Assembly: GCA_964392985.1 (NCBI GenBank)
Contig: CAYMSF010000016.1
Location: 1-64,000, forward strand
Direction: 5' to 3'
Length of the DNA: 64,000 nucleotides
Source: CAYMSF01 sp964392985
GTDB lineage: Bacteria; Verrucomicrobiota; Lentisphaeria; Victivallales; Victivallaceae
The position numbers and the translations under genes were made by a program. Below, in pieces: positions 34,817-44,094 of the stretch (within the stretch, counting starts at the first letter, position 1; the number at the start of each line of letters is the position of its first letter). Under the pieces are notes generated by a model. It saw nothing but the letters and a program-made list of their open reading frames with translations, had not been told where the DNA came from and ran no database searches.

Positions 34817-36724
34817 TTAAATCTTTTTATCGAGCAGATACTGATCATATCCCCATTTGATTTTTTCACCGGCATTGTCGGTGGCTTTATCAATTTTGCG
34901 GATAGAGTCACTGGCGGCTTCACTCAATATAGCATTAATTGACTTGGTGTTGCACTCTGCAACAACGACCAGTTGCGACTTTTTCGTGGACTCTGATTCC
35001 GTGGAGAACAACCAGCCCAATCCGGGCAGTTCACGCAGGAACGGCACGCCGGTAACACTGCTGACCACAGTTTCTTTTTCAATGCCGCCGATAACAAACC
35101 GGTTGCCTTGATTGCCAAGCATGATTTCGGTATTGATCGTATTATTTTGTGCAATACGCGGTTCGCCATTCGACTTCCATCCAATCAGGCTGCTGTTATT
35201 GATGGTAACAACGAGATTGGTTGAATCCTGGCAGATCTGCGGCTTGACGCTTAACACAAATCCGAACGCACCGCTCGGCAGCGTTTCAATCGTCGGACCT
35301 TTGGCATCCAGAATATTATCTATCCATGGCTGCTGAACCCAGGTGGTAACATAAGCGCCTAAATTCGCATCGAATACGTCAACATACTTATAGAGCGTGA
35401 AACTCTCGGCAGTCGTCTGGAGTCCGACATCTGAACCGTTCTCATAAAAGTCGGCTCCGATTGTCGCCAGTTGATACCTGACCAAACCGCCCGCGCTGAT
35501 TTTGATTGCACTTACGCTGGTTGCTGTTGTCCCGGCGGTGGCATACTTGATGCTTACACCGTTATTTTTCGCACTGAAATAATAATCATTCTTAGCAGGA
35601 GCGGCAGGCTGAGAACCGTAGATTTTTCCTGACGATGCGGTTACATACTGTGACAATACTTTGTCAGCGCTGGCGGTGTACTGATCATAAAACACCCGGT
35701 TGGAGTTGTTAATGACCGCGGTTTCATTATTTTTCACGAGGACAGTGCCGGAATTCTTGACCTTGGCTTTCCCTTTGGATACGAGGAAGTCAAGATATTT
35801 GGAATTCCATTTCGGGTTGAAATTTAAAAACTGCGTCTTATTCGAGCCGTTCGTTTCAATGCCGCCCGCCCAGGTTGATGCCCAGTTGCTGCGATACCGT
35901 CCACCGGCTGAAAACAGGTCAGTTCCATCATTGTTTTTCCATGACTGGAAATCGGCGCCGATTTTGCCGTCATTTTCAGCATATATTTCGAATACGGTGA
36001 ATTTGATTTCCGCCTGAAGTATCGGCTGGTCATAATACTGCAACATGGCATCGATATTCTTCTTGCTCCAGGTTGGAACGACAAGAAACAATGCGTTCAA
36101 ACTGGGTTCAACCAGTACCTGGTCCTGACCTTCCTGCAATTCGTAGAATGAGTCCATGTTATAGATCGGCTTGACACCGTCATATTTATGGGTGGAACCG
36201 ACGTTCCAGACCAGTTCACGCAACTGCTCCGCGCTACGGAATTTTGGGAAATAGACATAACGTACAATACCCGAGGAGTTGATAATCTTCGGCTGGTCAA
36301 GAGTCTTGACGATTTCATCAATACCCATGCCGTTCGCCTGTTTGCCGAAACGGTCTTCTTCCGCCGAAACAATCAGGAAACTGGTTCCGCTATTGTAGCG
36401 TATGCACTCCACGTAGGTGTTGTCCTGGGTTATCTTCTTTGAACGCACCGCGGAACGAATGAACGTACGCAGTTCGTAGATGTCGGCGTGCTTAAGTTCA
36501 TATACCTTGGTAATGACGTAAGGGTCAGTGTTGTTACGGATAAAATGGACTTTGTCGGTGTCGTTTTCCAGGTTCAACCGTATTTGCGGGTGAATCACTG
36601 TCGGCGCATATGGCTCCGTCGCGTTGTTATTATTTGACTTAACCCGATCCGACTGCCCATATACGCTTACGGCGGTTATGGCTAAAATACCCGCCGCCGC
36701 TGAAATTGCGTTTTTGAGATTCAT
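34817..36724 (-). CDS. Secretin-like outer-membrane protein (large paralog)
   Basis: A 635-residue protein with a signal peptide (about 1-23). N-terminal repeats resemble secretin N domains (VITKVYELKHADIYELRTFI; VEPSLNALFLVVPTWSKKNIDAMLQYYDQP). The C-terminal part resembles the secretin fold, with VLSVKPQICQD, GNRFVIGGIEKETVVS, VTGVPFLRELPGLGWLFSTES and QLVVVAEC. Such proteins form gated outer-membrane pores for type II secretion or type IV pili. The middle (about 280-470) carries an unusual long insertion. Paired with a shorter paralog 31 bases upstream. No gspE/F genes are nearby, so the export partner is elsewhere. Confidence 0.7.
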   Translation of the reverse strand: MNLKNAISAAAGILAITAVSVYGQSDRVKSNNNNATEPYAPTVIHPQIRLNLENDTDKVHFIRNNTDPYVITKVYELKHADIYELRTFIRSAVRSKKITQDNTYVECIRYNSGTSFLIVSAEEDRFGKQANGMGIDEIVKTLDQPKIINSSGIVRYVYFPKFRSAEQLRELVWNVGSTHKYDGVKPIYNMDSFYELQEGQDQVLVEPSLNALFLVVPTWSKKNIDAMLQYYDQPILQAEIKFTVFEIYAENDGKIGADFQSWKNNDGTDLFSAGGRYRSNWASTWAGGIETNGSNKTQFLNFNPKWNSKYLDFLVSKGKAKVKNSGTVLVKNNETAVINNSNRVFYDQYTASADKVLSQYVTASSGKIYGSQPAAPAKNDYYFSAKNNGVSIKYATAGTTATSVSAIKISAGGLVRYQLATIGADFYENGSDVGLQTTAESFTLYKYVDVFDANLGAYVTTWVQQPWIDNILDAKGPTIETLPSGAFGFVLSVKPQICQDSTNLVVTINNSSLIGWKSNGEPRIAQNNTINTEIMLGNQGNRFVIGGIEKETVVSSVTGVPFLRELPGLGWLFSTESESTKKSQLVVVAECNTKSINAILSEAASDSIRKIDKATDNAGEKIKWGYDQYLLDKKI

Positions 36725-36755
36725 AATTTATTTTTCCTTATTCTAAAATTGTTAG

Positions 36756-38171
36756 TTACTGGATAGCCGGGAAATCAGCTTCAGTCAGCAGCTTTCCGGT
36801 CCATTTTTCATAATTGTCGCCAGGATGCACCAGTCTGCCATTGACCGTCACAAAGAGTTTGGTGTCCTCATTAATCGTGGTCGTAGTTCCGAACAGATAT
36901 TTAAGCACCGGAATATCGGAGAGGAACGGGATGCCGATAGTCTGTTCAACTTTCTGTGTCTGATTGAACGTTCCGAGCAGATGTTCTCCGCTGAGTTCAA
37001 AGGTCAGATTGGAGCTGATAGCGCTGCCCTCGATCAATTCTGTGCCGCGATTATTGCGTTCAACCACATTGCTCATTGTGAGATTGTAGCCGAACTGGAT
37101 TGTTCCCGTCAATTTGGCGTAGGTTGTCTGGTCAAACTTATCGCCGTTATATATCTGATCTTTTTCACCCGTGGCGGTAAAGCAGATTACCGGATTCGAT
37201 ACCGTCAGTTGAAAATCTGAAGGTCCGCCATTGGTTACACTGGTGTTGTCCTTGCTGCTCTTTTCAATATTCTGGAATTGCGGTGCAATCCTGACATTAA
37301 AAGTTTTGCTATAACTGGTTACGACAGTCAGACTCCCGGAGGAAGAGATTCTCGCCAACCCGCCTTGTGACAGCGCCCTGACAAAACTCAAGTCAAACTG
37401 CGGCGCGGTAAAAAAGCCACCGTAGGAAAACGATGAGAACTGATCAACGTTGGAGAGAAAATTCTCAACACTTTGATAGTTGATGGATTCCAGCCCCGCC
37501 TGAAAAAGATTCAGACCAGGTCCATTTTTCCATGCCAGATAATCCAGTCCGATATCGTCAAGCACACTGTTCCGCACTTCGTAAACCTTGAACTCCAGCT
37601 CAACCTGCGGGGACGGCCGGTCGAATGCCTTTGCCCATTTCAGCAGCGTCTGTCCGCGTCCTGGTGTATCCTTCCAGTAAATCAGATTGGAGGCCGGATC
37701 CCGGTAAACAATACCGTCGCCGGTCTTCACCCCGGCATTCAACGCCGCAACCATGACATCGGTGGAACGATGCTTCGGCAGATAGGCATAACGGAAAATT
37801 CCCGTTCCGTCAATGACCGAACCAGCGGCATCCGGAACTCCGCCCGGAATGTCCAGATTGTTGACAATCAGATCAACATGCGCCATCATCGCCGGCGGAG
37901 TGCTGACCACCAGAAACTGCTTCTTGCCTTCAAAGTAGTTCAGTCTTTCCACCGATGAATTGGTGTTATAACGCTTGACCGCACCAAGAATGAACGGCGT
38001 AATATCCACCGCCTGCACATTTTGCAACGTATAGACCTTGGAGACGAACGGTTCCTGCGCGTCGTCCTGCAGGAACTCCAATTTCTTCACCTTCTCGGCA
38101 TAAGCAGTGCCGAACTGGGCGGCGGCCAGTATTATTCCAACCGCCACCAGTATTCCTTTTTTCTTATTCAT
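36756..38171 (-). CDS. Secretin-like outer-membrane protein (short paralog)
   Basis: 471 residues with a signal peptide (ILVAVGIILAAAQFGTAYA, cleavage near residue 25). It shares the N-domain pattern FVSKVYTLQNVQAVDITPFI and IFRYAYLPKHRSTDVMVAALNAG with the downstream gene, and a C-terminal ELSGEHLLGTFNQTQKVEQ, then IGIPFLSDIPVLKYLFGTTT and KLFVTVNGRLV. The two genes are probably a tandem duplication, or a hetero-oligomeric pair, of GspD/PilQ-like proteins. AAGGA precedes the ATG. A long leader with repeats and a hairpin lies upstream. Confidence 0.7.
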   Translation of the reverse strand: MNKKKGILVAVGIILAAAQFGTAYAEKVKKLEFLQDDAQEPFVSKVYTLQNVQAVDITPFILGAVKRYNTNSSVERLNYFEGKKQFLVVSTPPAMMAHVDLIVNNLDIPGGVPDAAGSVIDGTGIFRYAYLPKHRSTDVMVAALNAGVKTGDGIVYRDPASNLIYWKDTPGRGQTLLKWAKAFDRPSPQVELEFKVYEVRNSVLDDIGLDYLAWKNGPGLNLFQAGLESINYQSVENFLSNVDQFSSFSYGGFFTAPQFDLSFVRALSQGGLARISSSGSLTVVTSYSKTFNVRIAPQFQNIEKSSKDNTSVTNGGPSDFQLTVSNPVICFTATGEKDQIYNGDKFDQTTYAKLTGTIQFGYNLTMSNVVERNNRGTELIEGSAISSNLTFELSGEHLLGTFNQTQKVEQTIGIPFLSDIPVLKYLFGTTTTINEDTKLFVTVNGRLVHPGDNYEKWTGKLLTEADFPAIQ

Positions 38172-38271
38172 CCTTATTATTCCTTAATAAATTTTTTCTT
38201 AACTTTAAACTACAGCGTTTTAAACTTTGTTTTTATTATTTATTTCTGAATCGCTGTTTTATTTTTACTGC

Positions 38272-38296
38272 CGCCGTTGCCTTACCGGCAACGGCG
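38272..38296. repeat. Perfect 10-bp stem-loop in the secretin leader
   Basis: CGCCGTTGCC (38272-38281) pairs with GGCAACGGCG (38287-38296), loop TTACC. There is no strong T-tract on either side, so it is more likely a leader structure than a classic terminator. Confidence 0.7.
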
Positions 38297-38310
38297 CTAA
38301 ACATTTTTGG

Positions 38311-38334
38311 TCAATCTCTATTTCTACAACACAT
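38311..38334 (-). CDS. Candidate leader peptide MCCRNRD
   Basis: GGGAGG lies five bases upstream of the ATG at 38334, which encodes seven residues with two Cys codons in positions 2-3, then TGA. It repeats the pattern of 38425-38454. A regulatory leader peptide is possible but unproven. Confidence 0.25.
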   Translation of the reverse strand: MCCRNRD

Positions 38335-38424
38335 CTTAAACCTCCCGCAGTACTTGCGCATTTTCTTCCTTGCTACTTCAGGATGTTGCTCTGAGTCGTA
38401 AATTCTGAGACAACGTCCGCATCT

Positions 38425-38454
38425 TCATTTTGTTTCTGTTTTACTACAACACAT
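38425..38454 (-). CDS. Candidate leader peptide MCCSKTETK
   Basis: GGGAGG lies five bases upstream of the ATG at 38454, which encodes nine residues with Cys-Cys after Met, then TGA. Sequence from the ribosome site to the Cys codons is nearly identical to the copy at 38311-38350. Confidence 0.25.
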   Translation of the reverse strand: MCCSKTETK

Positions 38455-38866
38455 TTTAAACCTCCCGCGGCTATTCTTTTATTACTGCTGTTCCGGTTAT
38501 TGGTGCCAGTTTGGCATTTAAACCACCCATCCACAAACCTTTGACAAAAATATTCTTTTTTATTATTAAAGTCCATTTACAATCTTTATTGTTGTTATAA
38601 ACATTATTATTATATCAAATATAATATTCGTTTATTAAGCTCAATAAACATAATATATATACATTATAAAAATAGTCAACATTAAATTTCAAAAAAAGTT
38701 GAAATTTTTATTATGTTGCGAAAAATGATCATTTATGACGGCATATTTTATGAATGGCAAGTTGTTTCTGTCTATGATTACCCGGCCATTAGCATAAGCA
38801 GAATATGAGGCGTAACACATTCGCATTTTTATTAAATGTGGGTAGATTAAGCAATATTATTTCAGG

Positions 38867-39535
38867 ATGATTGACGGGCATATTTGCACATTTACGCCGC
38901 ACGGATTAACAACGCAGGAATGTATTATTATGGATAACAAACGTTTTCGTGTCACACTGCTGGGTGACTCCATCCGCCTCGGCTATGAGGCGACGGTACG
39001 CGCTGATCTTGCAGATATTGCCGACATCTGGTCGCCGGCGGATAACTGCATGCACTCGGTACATCATCTTTTTAATTTGTCGTCGTTTTACGTCGAGCCG
39101 AAAGCTGATTTGATTCACATGAACTTCGGTCTTTGGGATTGCCGCCGGTTGGATCGCAATCGCAATGACAATGCGATACCGGTTGAGATTTTTGTGCGCA
39201 ATCTGGACTTTATTCTCGGCAAAATCCGCGGCGCTACTTCGGCAGCAATTATCTGGGCGACAATCACCCCGGTCGTGCAGAGCCGTTACAATGCCCGGTT
39301 CTCCCAGTCATTTGAACCCTGTCGCGACGCGAATGACGTTGAACGCTATAATGCCGCCGCTGCGCCGGTATTATCACACCACGGGGTCATGGTGAACGAT
39401 CTTCATGCGCTTGTTGAACGGCACGGCCGCGAAACATTGATTGGTGACGATGGCGTTCACTACACCGATGCCGGTTGTGCGCTCCTCGGTCATGAAGTTG
39501 CCGCCGTCATTCGTAACTGGCGAAATAACGCTTAA
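38867..39535 (+). CDS. SGNH/GDSL-type esterase or lipase
   Basis: A SGNH hydrolase with block I LLGDSIRLGY (nucleophile Ser), an Asn in HMNFGLWDC (block III-like) and a terminal GDDGVHYTDAGC containing the catalytic Asp and His. Substrate is probably an acyl or acetyl ester on carbohydrate. The frame begins at 38867, but the in-frame ATG at 38930 (MDNKRFRVTLLGDS) places the catalytic motif at the usual distance and is the likelier start (201 residues). No signal peptide, so cytoplasmic. It stands alone between divergent genes. Confidence 0.8.
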   Translation: MIDGHICTFTPHGLTTQECIIMDNKRFRVTLLGDSIRLGYEATVRADLADIADIWSPADNCMHSVHHLFNLSSFYVEPKADLIHMNFGLWDCRRLDRNRNDNAIPVEIFVRNLDFILGKIRGATSAAIIWATITPVVQSRYNARFSQSFEPCRDANDVERYNAAAAPVLSHHGVMVNDLHALVERHGRETLIGDDGVHYTDAGCALLGHEVAAVIRNWRNNA

Positions 39536-39583
39536 CCGCATTCAGCAATTTAGTTTGAGCTTTGTTCTGAAAATCTTGCGGGA

Positions 39584-40276
39584 TTATTGCTCTGTTTTTT
39601 CGGGTGCTCCCGGATAGCCGACCGGCTGGGTGAGGATCACTTTGCAACCTTCCGGCAACGCCATGATTTTTTCCAGTTGCGGATAGTCAAGCCAACCGCA
39701 GACGACGGTGGCCAGACCTTCAGAAGCGCAATAGAGATAAACATTCTGACTGATATAACCGATATGATTCCAGGCGAACAGGATATTTTCCGGTTTATCA
39801 CCGCCAAGCTTCTTAGTATCCGAAACGAAAATCAGATCGACCGGAACATTTTTATGAAAATCCTGTTTGCCGCATTCCGCGCGAATATCTTTCGCTAAAA
39901 CCAGTTGCAGTGAATTGCTTTTCGGTTCATACAGATAAAGTCCGTCTTTAGTTGCGGCATAGACGAGCGGGTCCTGGCGGTTCCTCGCCGTCGGCGCGGT
40001 ATGTTTGCCATCCGGACGGTTGATACCGAATGCCGCCCAGAGCAGATTTGAGAGTTGCTGTGTTGAAAGCTCCTTGCTGCTGAATTCGCGGCTGGTCTTT
40101 CTGAGCGCCAGACACTCCATCAGGGGTTTGCCGCCTTTCATCTCAGGAGCCGGCAGTTTGATTTCTTTTGGTGGTGCGGCGGCAACAATTGCGCCATTAT
40201 CGGCAAAAGCGGCAGCCGCGAAAATAACCGTAAAAACGAACAATAACATTTGTTTTTTCATATTCAAAATCTCCAT
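39584..40276 (-). CDS. Secreted SagB/nitroreductase-family protein
   Basis: A nitroreductase-like fold of the SagB/ThcOx type: LRKTSREFSSKELSTQQLSN, LLWAAFGINRPDGKHTAPTA and ASEGLATVVCGWLDY, with a C-terminal VILTQPVGYP. It should bind FMN and carry out NAD(P)H-dependent reduction or thiazoline/azoline oxidation. A signal peptide (MKKQMLLFVFTVIFAAAAFA) is present, which is common for this subgroup in anaerobes. The frame starts at 40276, but GGAG just after it points to the ATG at 40261. No precursor peptide or cyclodehydratase genes are nearby, so a role in peptide modification is not indicated. Confidence 0.8.
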   Translation of the reverse strand: MEILNMKKQMLLFVFTVIFAAAAFADNGAIVAAAPPKEIKLPAPEMKGGKPLMECLALRKTSREFSSKELSTQQLSNLLWAAFGINRPDGKHTAPTARNRQDPLVYAATKDGLYLYEPKSNSLQLVLAKDIRAECGKQDFHKNVPVDLIFVSDTKKLGGDKPENILFAWNHIGYISQNVYLYCASEGLATVVCGWLDYPQLEKIMALPEGCKVILTQPVGYPGAPEKTEQ

Positions 40277-40466
40277 TTTTATAGAGTATAATCTATCCCC
40301 TGGTCATCATAAATTCAACATAGCCGCGACTGGATTGTTATATTTTCAATAAAATCCATAAAACGGTACCGGAATACAATTTTACACAGACTCAACTTGA
40401 AACTAACCAATTCCGGTATATATATATTCTATAAATGTTATCCCCAAACCTAAAGCAGGAGATGGT

Positions 40467-40964
40467 ATGAAAACGCTAAAGGTGCAACCGCTGTCATTGG
40501 AAAAATTCAGCAAATACGGCTCTTATATTAATATGCTTGACCCGGTCACCTCTAAACTGGGCAGTAAACCGATAGAATTTTACCGGGATATGCTGCAACT
40601 TGATGTCGGCGGCGCACAGCCATCATTTTCAATCTGCCGGGTGGAAAAGCGCGAACCGGTAATTGATGTAAGCGAATATCACAACGACACTTGCGAAGGC
40701 ATCATGCCGCTTGATGCGCCGGTATATATTCATGTCGCCCCGGCGAACACCGGTGAAAAAGTACCGCTGAAACAAATGGAAGTTTTTCTAGTGCCGCAGG
40801 GGACGTTTGTCGCGCTGCGCCGTGGTGTCTGGCATCATGCCCCGTTCACGACCGGAAGCAAGGCGGCAAACGTGCTGATTGTGTTACCGGAACGTACCTA
40901 CGTTAATGACTGTGTCGTGCACAAAATTTCCGCCAAAGACCGGCTTAAAATTGTTACCCGGTAA
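40467..40964 (+). CDS. Ureidoglycolate lyase-like (AllA-type cupin) protein
   Basis: A 165-residue cupin-like protein. HNDTCEGIMPLDAPVYIHVAPA, VFLVPQGTFVALRRGVWHHAP and NVLIVLPERTY follow the AllA pattern, with His residues for metal or substrate. AllA releases glyoxylate and urea from ureidoglycolate; no other allantoin genes are near, so a different acid substrate is possible. CAGGAGATGG precedes the ATG. Alone on the + strand between minus-strand genes. Confidence 0.6.
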   Translation: MKTLKVQPLSLEKFSKYGSYINMLDPVTSKLGSKPIEFYRDMLQLDVGGAQPSFSICRVEKREPVIDVSEYHNDTCEGIMPLDAPVYIHVAPANTGEKVPLKQMEVFLVPQGTFVALRRGVWHHAPFTTGSKAANVLIVLPERTYVNDCVVHKISAKDRLKIVTR

Positions 40965-40982
40965 ATACAGAACCGCATGATA

Positions 40983-42008
40983 TTATAATTTGTTGAGGTT
41001 CGCCGGACGTTCCATTACCAGAAGATTGCTCTTGGACTCGACTGCGGGGACAACGTCATTTTTAAAGGACAGACCGCCCTTCTTTTTACGTTCAAAATAT
41101 CCCCAGAAGACAAAATTAAGCTTCAATTCTTTGGCTAAATCCATTAATTGTGCCGCGGAGTATTTGCCACTGTATGAATCCCATTGCGCCGCCAATCCGA
41201 GTGCCATTTTGCCGGGATTAGCGCGAATAATTTCGTAACCCCAGATCTTTGAACCAGGCAGCAGGTCAGGACCGCCCCAACCGACACCTTCCGCGATGGC
41301 ATATTTAGACAGACTGGTCAGACCTTCCATACCATCTACCGGATACCAGTTGCCAAACAGGATTACCGGGGTATGCGGGAATGCTTTGCGACTGCCAGCC
41401 ACCAGACGGCGCATCTGTGTATCAAATGCCTTGCCGCTAAAATCCTCAAATCCAGGTCCTTTATTCGCCATCGCGGTTTCAGTGTGAACCAAACCGGCAA
41501 AATAAGGATCTTTGTCAAACCGTTTGCCGAGCGCTTCCAGTAACAGCAAATAGCGGTCCATAACTGCCGACACCCAACGTTTCGTGCGGATAACGGTTTT
41601 GCGATCACGCGCCACACCGCCCTTATATTCCGCACTGATTAGATAATCTGGAACGGGAATTATATTACTGGTAAAGGTTGTGTCCCAGATTTCGAGAATC
41701 AACCGCTGATTCTGACTGCGCAGTAGCTCCAGGTCTTTTTCGAGAGCGGTGAAGTCGTATTTGTCTTTTTCCGGTTCTAATTGCCGCCAGGTATAGATGC
41801 GTTGCCCACCGGCAAATCCCTTTTTGCCGGCGATACTCTTCCATCCATCACCCGGCTGATCCGGCCCCAGAGTCACATAATGTCCCGGATACCATTTAAC
41901 CTCCAGAGTTTTATCGCCGGAAGATTGCTCCGCGCCATTTACGGTTTGCCCCAGTGCAGAAAGTACAGCAACCGCCATAGAGAACAGAAACGTAATTTTG
42001 AATTTCAT
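40983..42008 (-). CDS. Secreted glycoside-hydrolase-like TIM-barrel protein
   Basis: 341 residues with a signal peptide (FLFSMAVAVLSALGQTVNGA). FAGGQRIYTWRQLEPEKDKYDFTAL, read as two adjoining blocks, is the start of a GH42/GH5-like barrel. LILEIWDTTF and GLVHTETAMANKGPG may carry catalytic acids, the latter Glu being a candidate acid/base. No family number can be assigned by eye. Probably degrades extracellular or periplasmic glycan. AAAGGATAG precedes the start. Confidence 0.55.
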   Translation of the reverse strand: MKFKITFLFSMAVAVLSALGQTVNGAEQSSGDKTLEVKWYPGHYVTLGPDQPGDGWKSIAGKKGFAGGQRIYTWRQLEPEKDKYDFTALEKDLELLRSQNQRLILEIWDTTFTSNIIPVPDYLISAEYKGGVARDRKTVIRTKRWVSAVMDRYLLLLEALGKRFDKDPYFAGLVHTETAMANKGPGFEDFSGKAFDTQMRRLVAGSRKAFPHTPVILFGNWYPVDGMEGLTSLSKYAIAEGVGWGGPDLLPGSKIWGYEIIRANPGKMALGLAAQWDSYSGKYSAAQLMDLAKELKLNFVFWGYFERKKKGGLSFKNDVVPAVESKSNLLVMERPANLNKL

Positions 42009-42060
42009 CTTTTATCTATCCTTTTGCCCAATATTTTGAAAGTTTATTTTTCTCGTATTT

Positions 42061-42468
42061 TCAACGATGGATGTCGATATGAGTTTTTTGAGAACTTTCA
42101 GCGGTGTATTCATGCAGTTCAATCTTTACACCGTTCGGGTCGGTTACCCATGCCTGCCAACTGTTATCACTGCCGAGCTGTTTTTCGGTGATGTCATATC
42201 CGGCCTTTTTGATTTTTGCAGAAATGTCATCGATGGATCCCACCTCTAAACAGAGATGCTTAATGGCAGAGGAATTGCCATCCGGAAGTTTGTCCGTCAA
42301 AAACACCTCAATAAAACAATCGTCACCCGCCGATAAATAGAAACCTGTCGCCACACCGTTGTGCATAAAATTAAATGCTTTTTTCAAGCCAAGCGCGTTA
42401 ACGTAAAACCGTTCCGTCGCCGCCAGATCATTACTGACAAGACATAGATGCGCAATCCGTTTAATCAT
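42061..42468 (-). CDS. VOC-family (glyoxalase-like) protein
   Basis: 135 residues with the two beta-alpha-beta-beta-beta modules of vicinal-oxygen-chelate proteins. It begins IKRIAHLCLVSNDLAATERFY (metal His), and has IKHLCLEV at the second module and VTDPNGVKIELHEYT (metal Glu). Lactoylglutathione lyase is the closest named member, but substrate is unknown. AAAAGGAG precedes the ATG. Confidence 0.85.
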   Translation of the reverse strand: MIKRIAHLCLVSNDLAATERFYVNALGLKKAFNFMHNGVATGFYLSAGDDCFIEVFLTDKLPDGNSSAIKHLCLEVGSIDDISAKIKKAGYDITEKQLGSDNSWQAWVTDPNGVKIELHEYTAESSQKTHIDIHR

Positions 42469-42537
42469 TTATCGCTCCTTTTCATCATTACAACCGCTTG
42501 CAAAATAAATGCGCCTGGTTGCAAGATGATTGTTAAA

Positions 42538-43797
42538 TTATTTATTGCTTACTGTTTGTATCTTCGGATTCGGTTGATCATATCCGTGAGTAGTGCCCTG
42601 AAAATATTTTATGGTCTTGGGAGCTTTAATATTATTATAGAGGACAGTAACGCCGGATGGCGGACAGACATAATCGCCAAGACCGGCAGTGATAAAGGTT
42701 TCGCATTTTATCCGTTTCGCATGATTGACACTGTCAAAATAACCCAACGCGGCGGCCGGAGCCGGACGGAAAATACTGTTAAGTCGCTTAAGTTGAATTC
42801 CTTCCAAATCGCAACACCATGGTTTGTAAGGTTCACACCGGGTGACATCCGCATCAAGCGCCGCCGCAGTTATGCACTGCAATCCGCCCTGACTGCCGCC
42901 GCTGACTATCAGCGTCTTACCGTTCCATTCCGGTCTGGACTTGATATATTCCATGGCACGCATCGCCCGTAGCATCATCCCGGTGAAATAACTGGTTTCC
43001 GGTTTGGCATTTTCGTTAGCTTTAAGCGCATAATTACTAAGTTCGCCACTCTTCAAGTCAGCATAGTACTTGGGGTCGCGACCATTATCGAAACCATGAG
43101 CATTAATTTGAAAAGTAATGGATTCTGGGCGGAAATCAGGATTGGCAGGGTCAACGCCATAGCCCCGGAACGTTACCCGCGCCGGTAACGATTTTTCTTT
43201 AGCGTTTTTAGGAATGGTAAGATAACCTGAAACGGGTTTCCCCCCGGCGCAATCAACTTTCACATCATAGACGGTGAATGCCGGATTTTTGGATGGTACT
43301 TCCGTGAGTTTAGCTACCATCGGAACTTTTGCCAGCGCCTCCTTCTGTTTCTGCCAGAAGGCATCAAAATCCGCCGGTTCCGGAACACTGGTGAGTTTCT
43401 CCGGTTCAATCCCGACGCCGCCTTCAAACTTCAACGGCTTGCCCTTATCGTCCTTAATTGGCGAACCATCGGCATTAAGGACAGCAATTTCTACACGGAC
43501 AAAACCGGGTTGCTCTGCTGAAGTTGTGATTTTCAATGACTGCCCGGCAGAACTTACCGCCTCGCCACTTTCAGTTTTGCCATCGTCGCCGGTGCGCTTC
43601 CATTTGAGATTTTTTCCAGAAAACACCTTGCCGTCCTGAAGCAATTTTACATTAAAGGTTACTTTATCGCCGGACTTGTAAGAAAGCGGCTCTTTATCGG
43701 TTGACCATTCTACCGAAACCGGTCCGGCAAAGATTGATCCGGCACAGAATAAAGTGGCGAACAGTCCAACAAACAGACGTGGCAGCAAGTGTCTCAT
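42538..43797 (-). CDS. Secreted acetyl xylan esterase / cephalosporin-C deacetylase family
   Basis: A 419-residue secreted protein with signal peptide (VGLFATLFCAGSIFAG). An N-terminal Ig-like domain (about 25-130) is followed by an AXE1-type alpha/beta hydrolase. The nucleophile motif is VSGGSQGGLQ, the acid Asp is in TAGLGDYVCPP, and the catalytic His is in FQGTTHGYDQP. It removes acetyl groups from xylan or other acetylated sugars. The neighbours (SGNH hydrolase, barrel protein, CBM9 protein) also suggest polysaccharide use. Confidence 0.88.
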   Translation of the reverse strand: MRHLLPRLFVGLFATLFCAGSIFAGPVSVEWSTDKEPLSYKSGDKVTFNVKLLQDGKVFSGKNLKWKRTGDDGKTESGEAVSSAGQSLKITTSAEQPGFVRVEIAVLNADGSPIKDDKGKPLKFEGGVGIEPEKLTSVPEPADFDAFWQKQKEALAKVPMVAKLTEVPSKNPAFTVYDVKVDCAGGKPVSGYLTIPKNAKEKSLPARVTFRGYGVDPANPDFRPESITFQINAHGFDNGRDPKYYADLKSGELSNYALKANENAKPETSYFTGMMLRAMRAMEYIKSRPEWNGKTLIVSGGSQGGLQCITAAALDADVTRCEPYKPWCCDLEGIQLKRLNSIFRPAPAAALGYFDSVNHAKRIKCETFITAGLGDYVCPPSGVTVLYNNIKAPKTIKYFQGTTHGYDQPNPKIQTVSNK

Positions 43798-44094
43798 TTC
43801 CTGTCCCTTTGTTTAAAATTTGGCTTATGTGCATGAATATAACGTTTGAAACTATAAAAGCAATTTAAGAATTATTTGGAAAGGCAATGGATGTCTTTGT
43901 CAATCGCGTGTGCAATAACAATCTTTGCTTTAAATTCAGGATGTTTTAAACTTTGACACCGTCTGATTTTATCTTTCTTATCTATTCCGGTAAATTTTAG
44001 TGAAATATTGATTGCCACCATTGAAGAATGGGCTAAATTAGAAAGCTGAATAAACTTATTTGTTTCAGGCCTATGAAAAATGGAGATAATATAA
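43798..44094. other. Divergent intergenic region
   Basis: About 300 bases between the divergent esterase and CBM9-protein genes. No gene, hairpin or convincing promoter is recognised; it must hold promoters for both directions. Confidence 0.4.

Larger units (their letters stand above)
38172..38866. other. Long leader region of the secretin operon with repeats
   Basis: About 700 bases. It contains a perfect 10-bp hairpin (38272-38296) and two 27-bp repeats exactly 120 bp apart (38324-38350 and 38444-38470), each a minus-strand ribosome site plus a tiny MCC-starting ORF. A third degenerate copy is near 38513-38532. An unbroken minus-strand frame (38373-38576) covers part of this but looks fortuitous. 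A promoter at the AT-rich right end is likely but was not located exactly. Confidence 0.5.

Noticed and set aside
38373..38576. 67-residue minus-strand ORF upstream of the secretin genes
   Set aside because: Its repeats are explained by the duplicated 27-bp leader element; no good start and no coding-like family.
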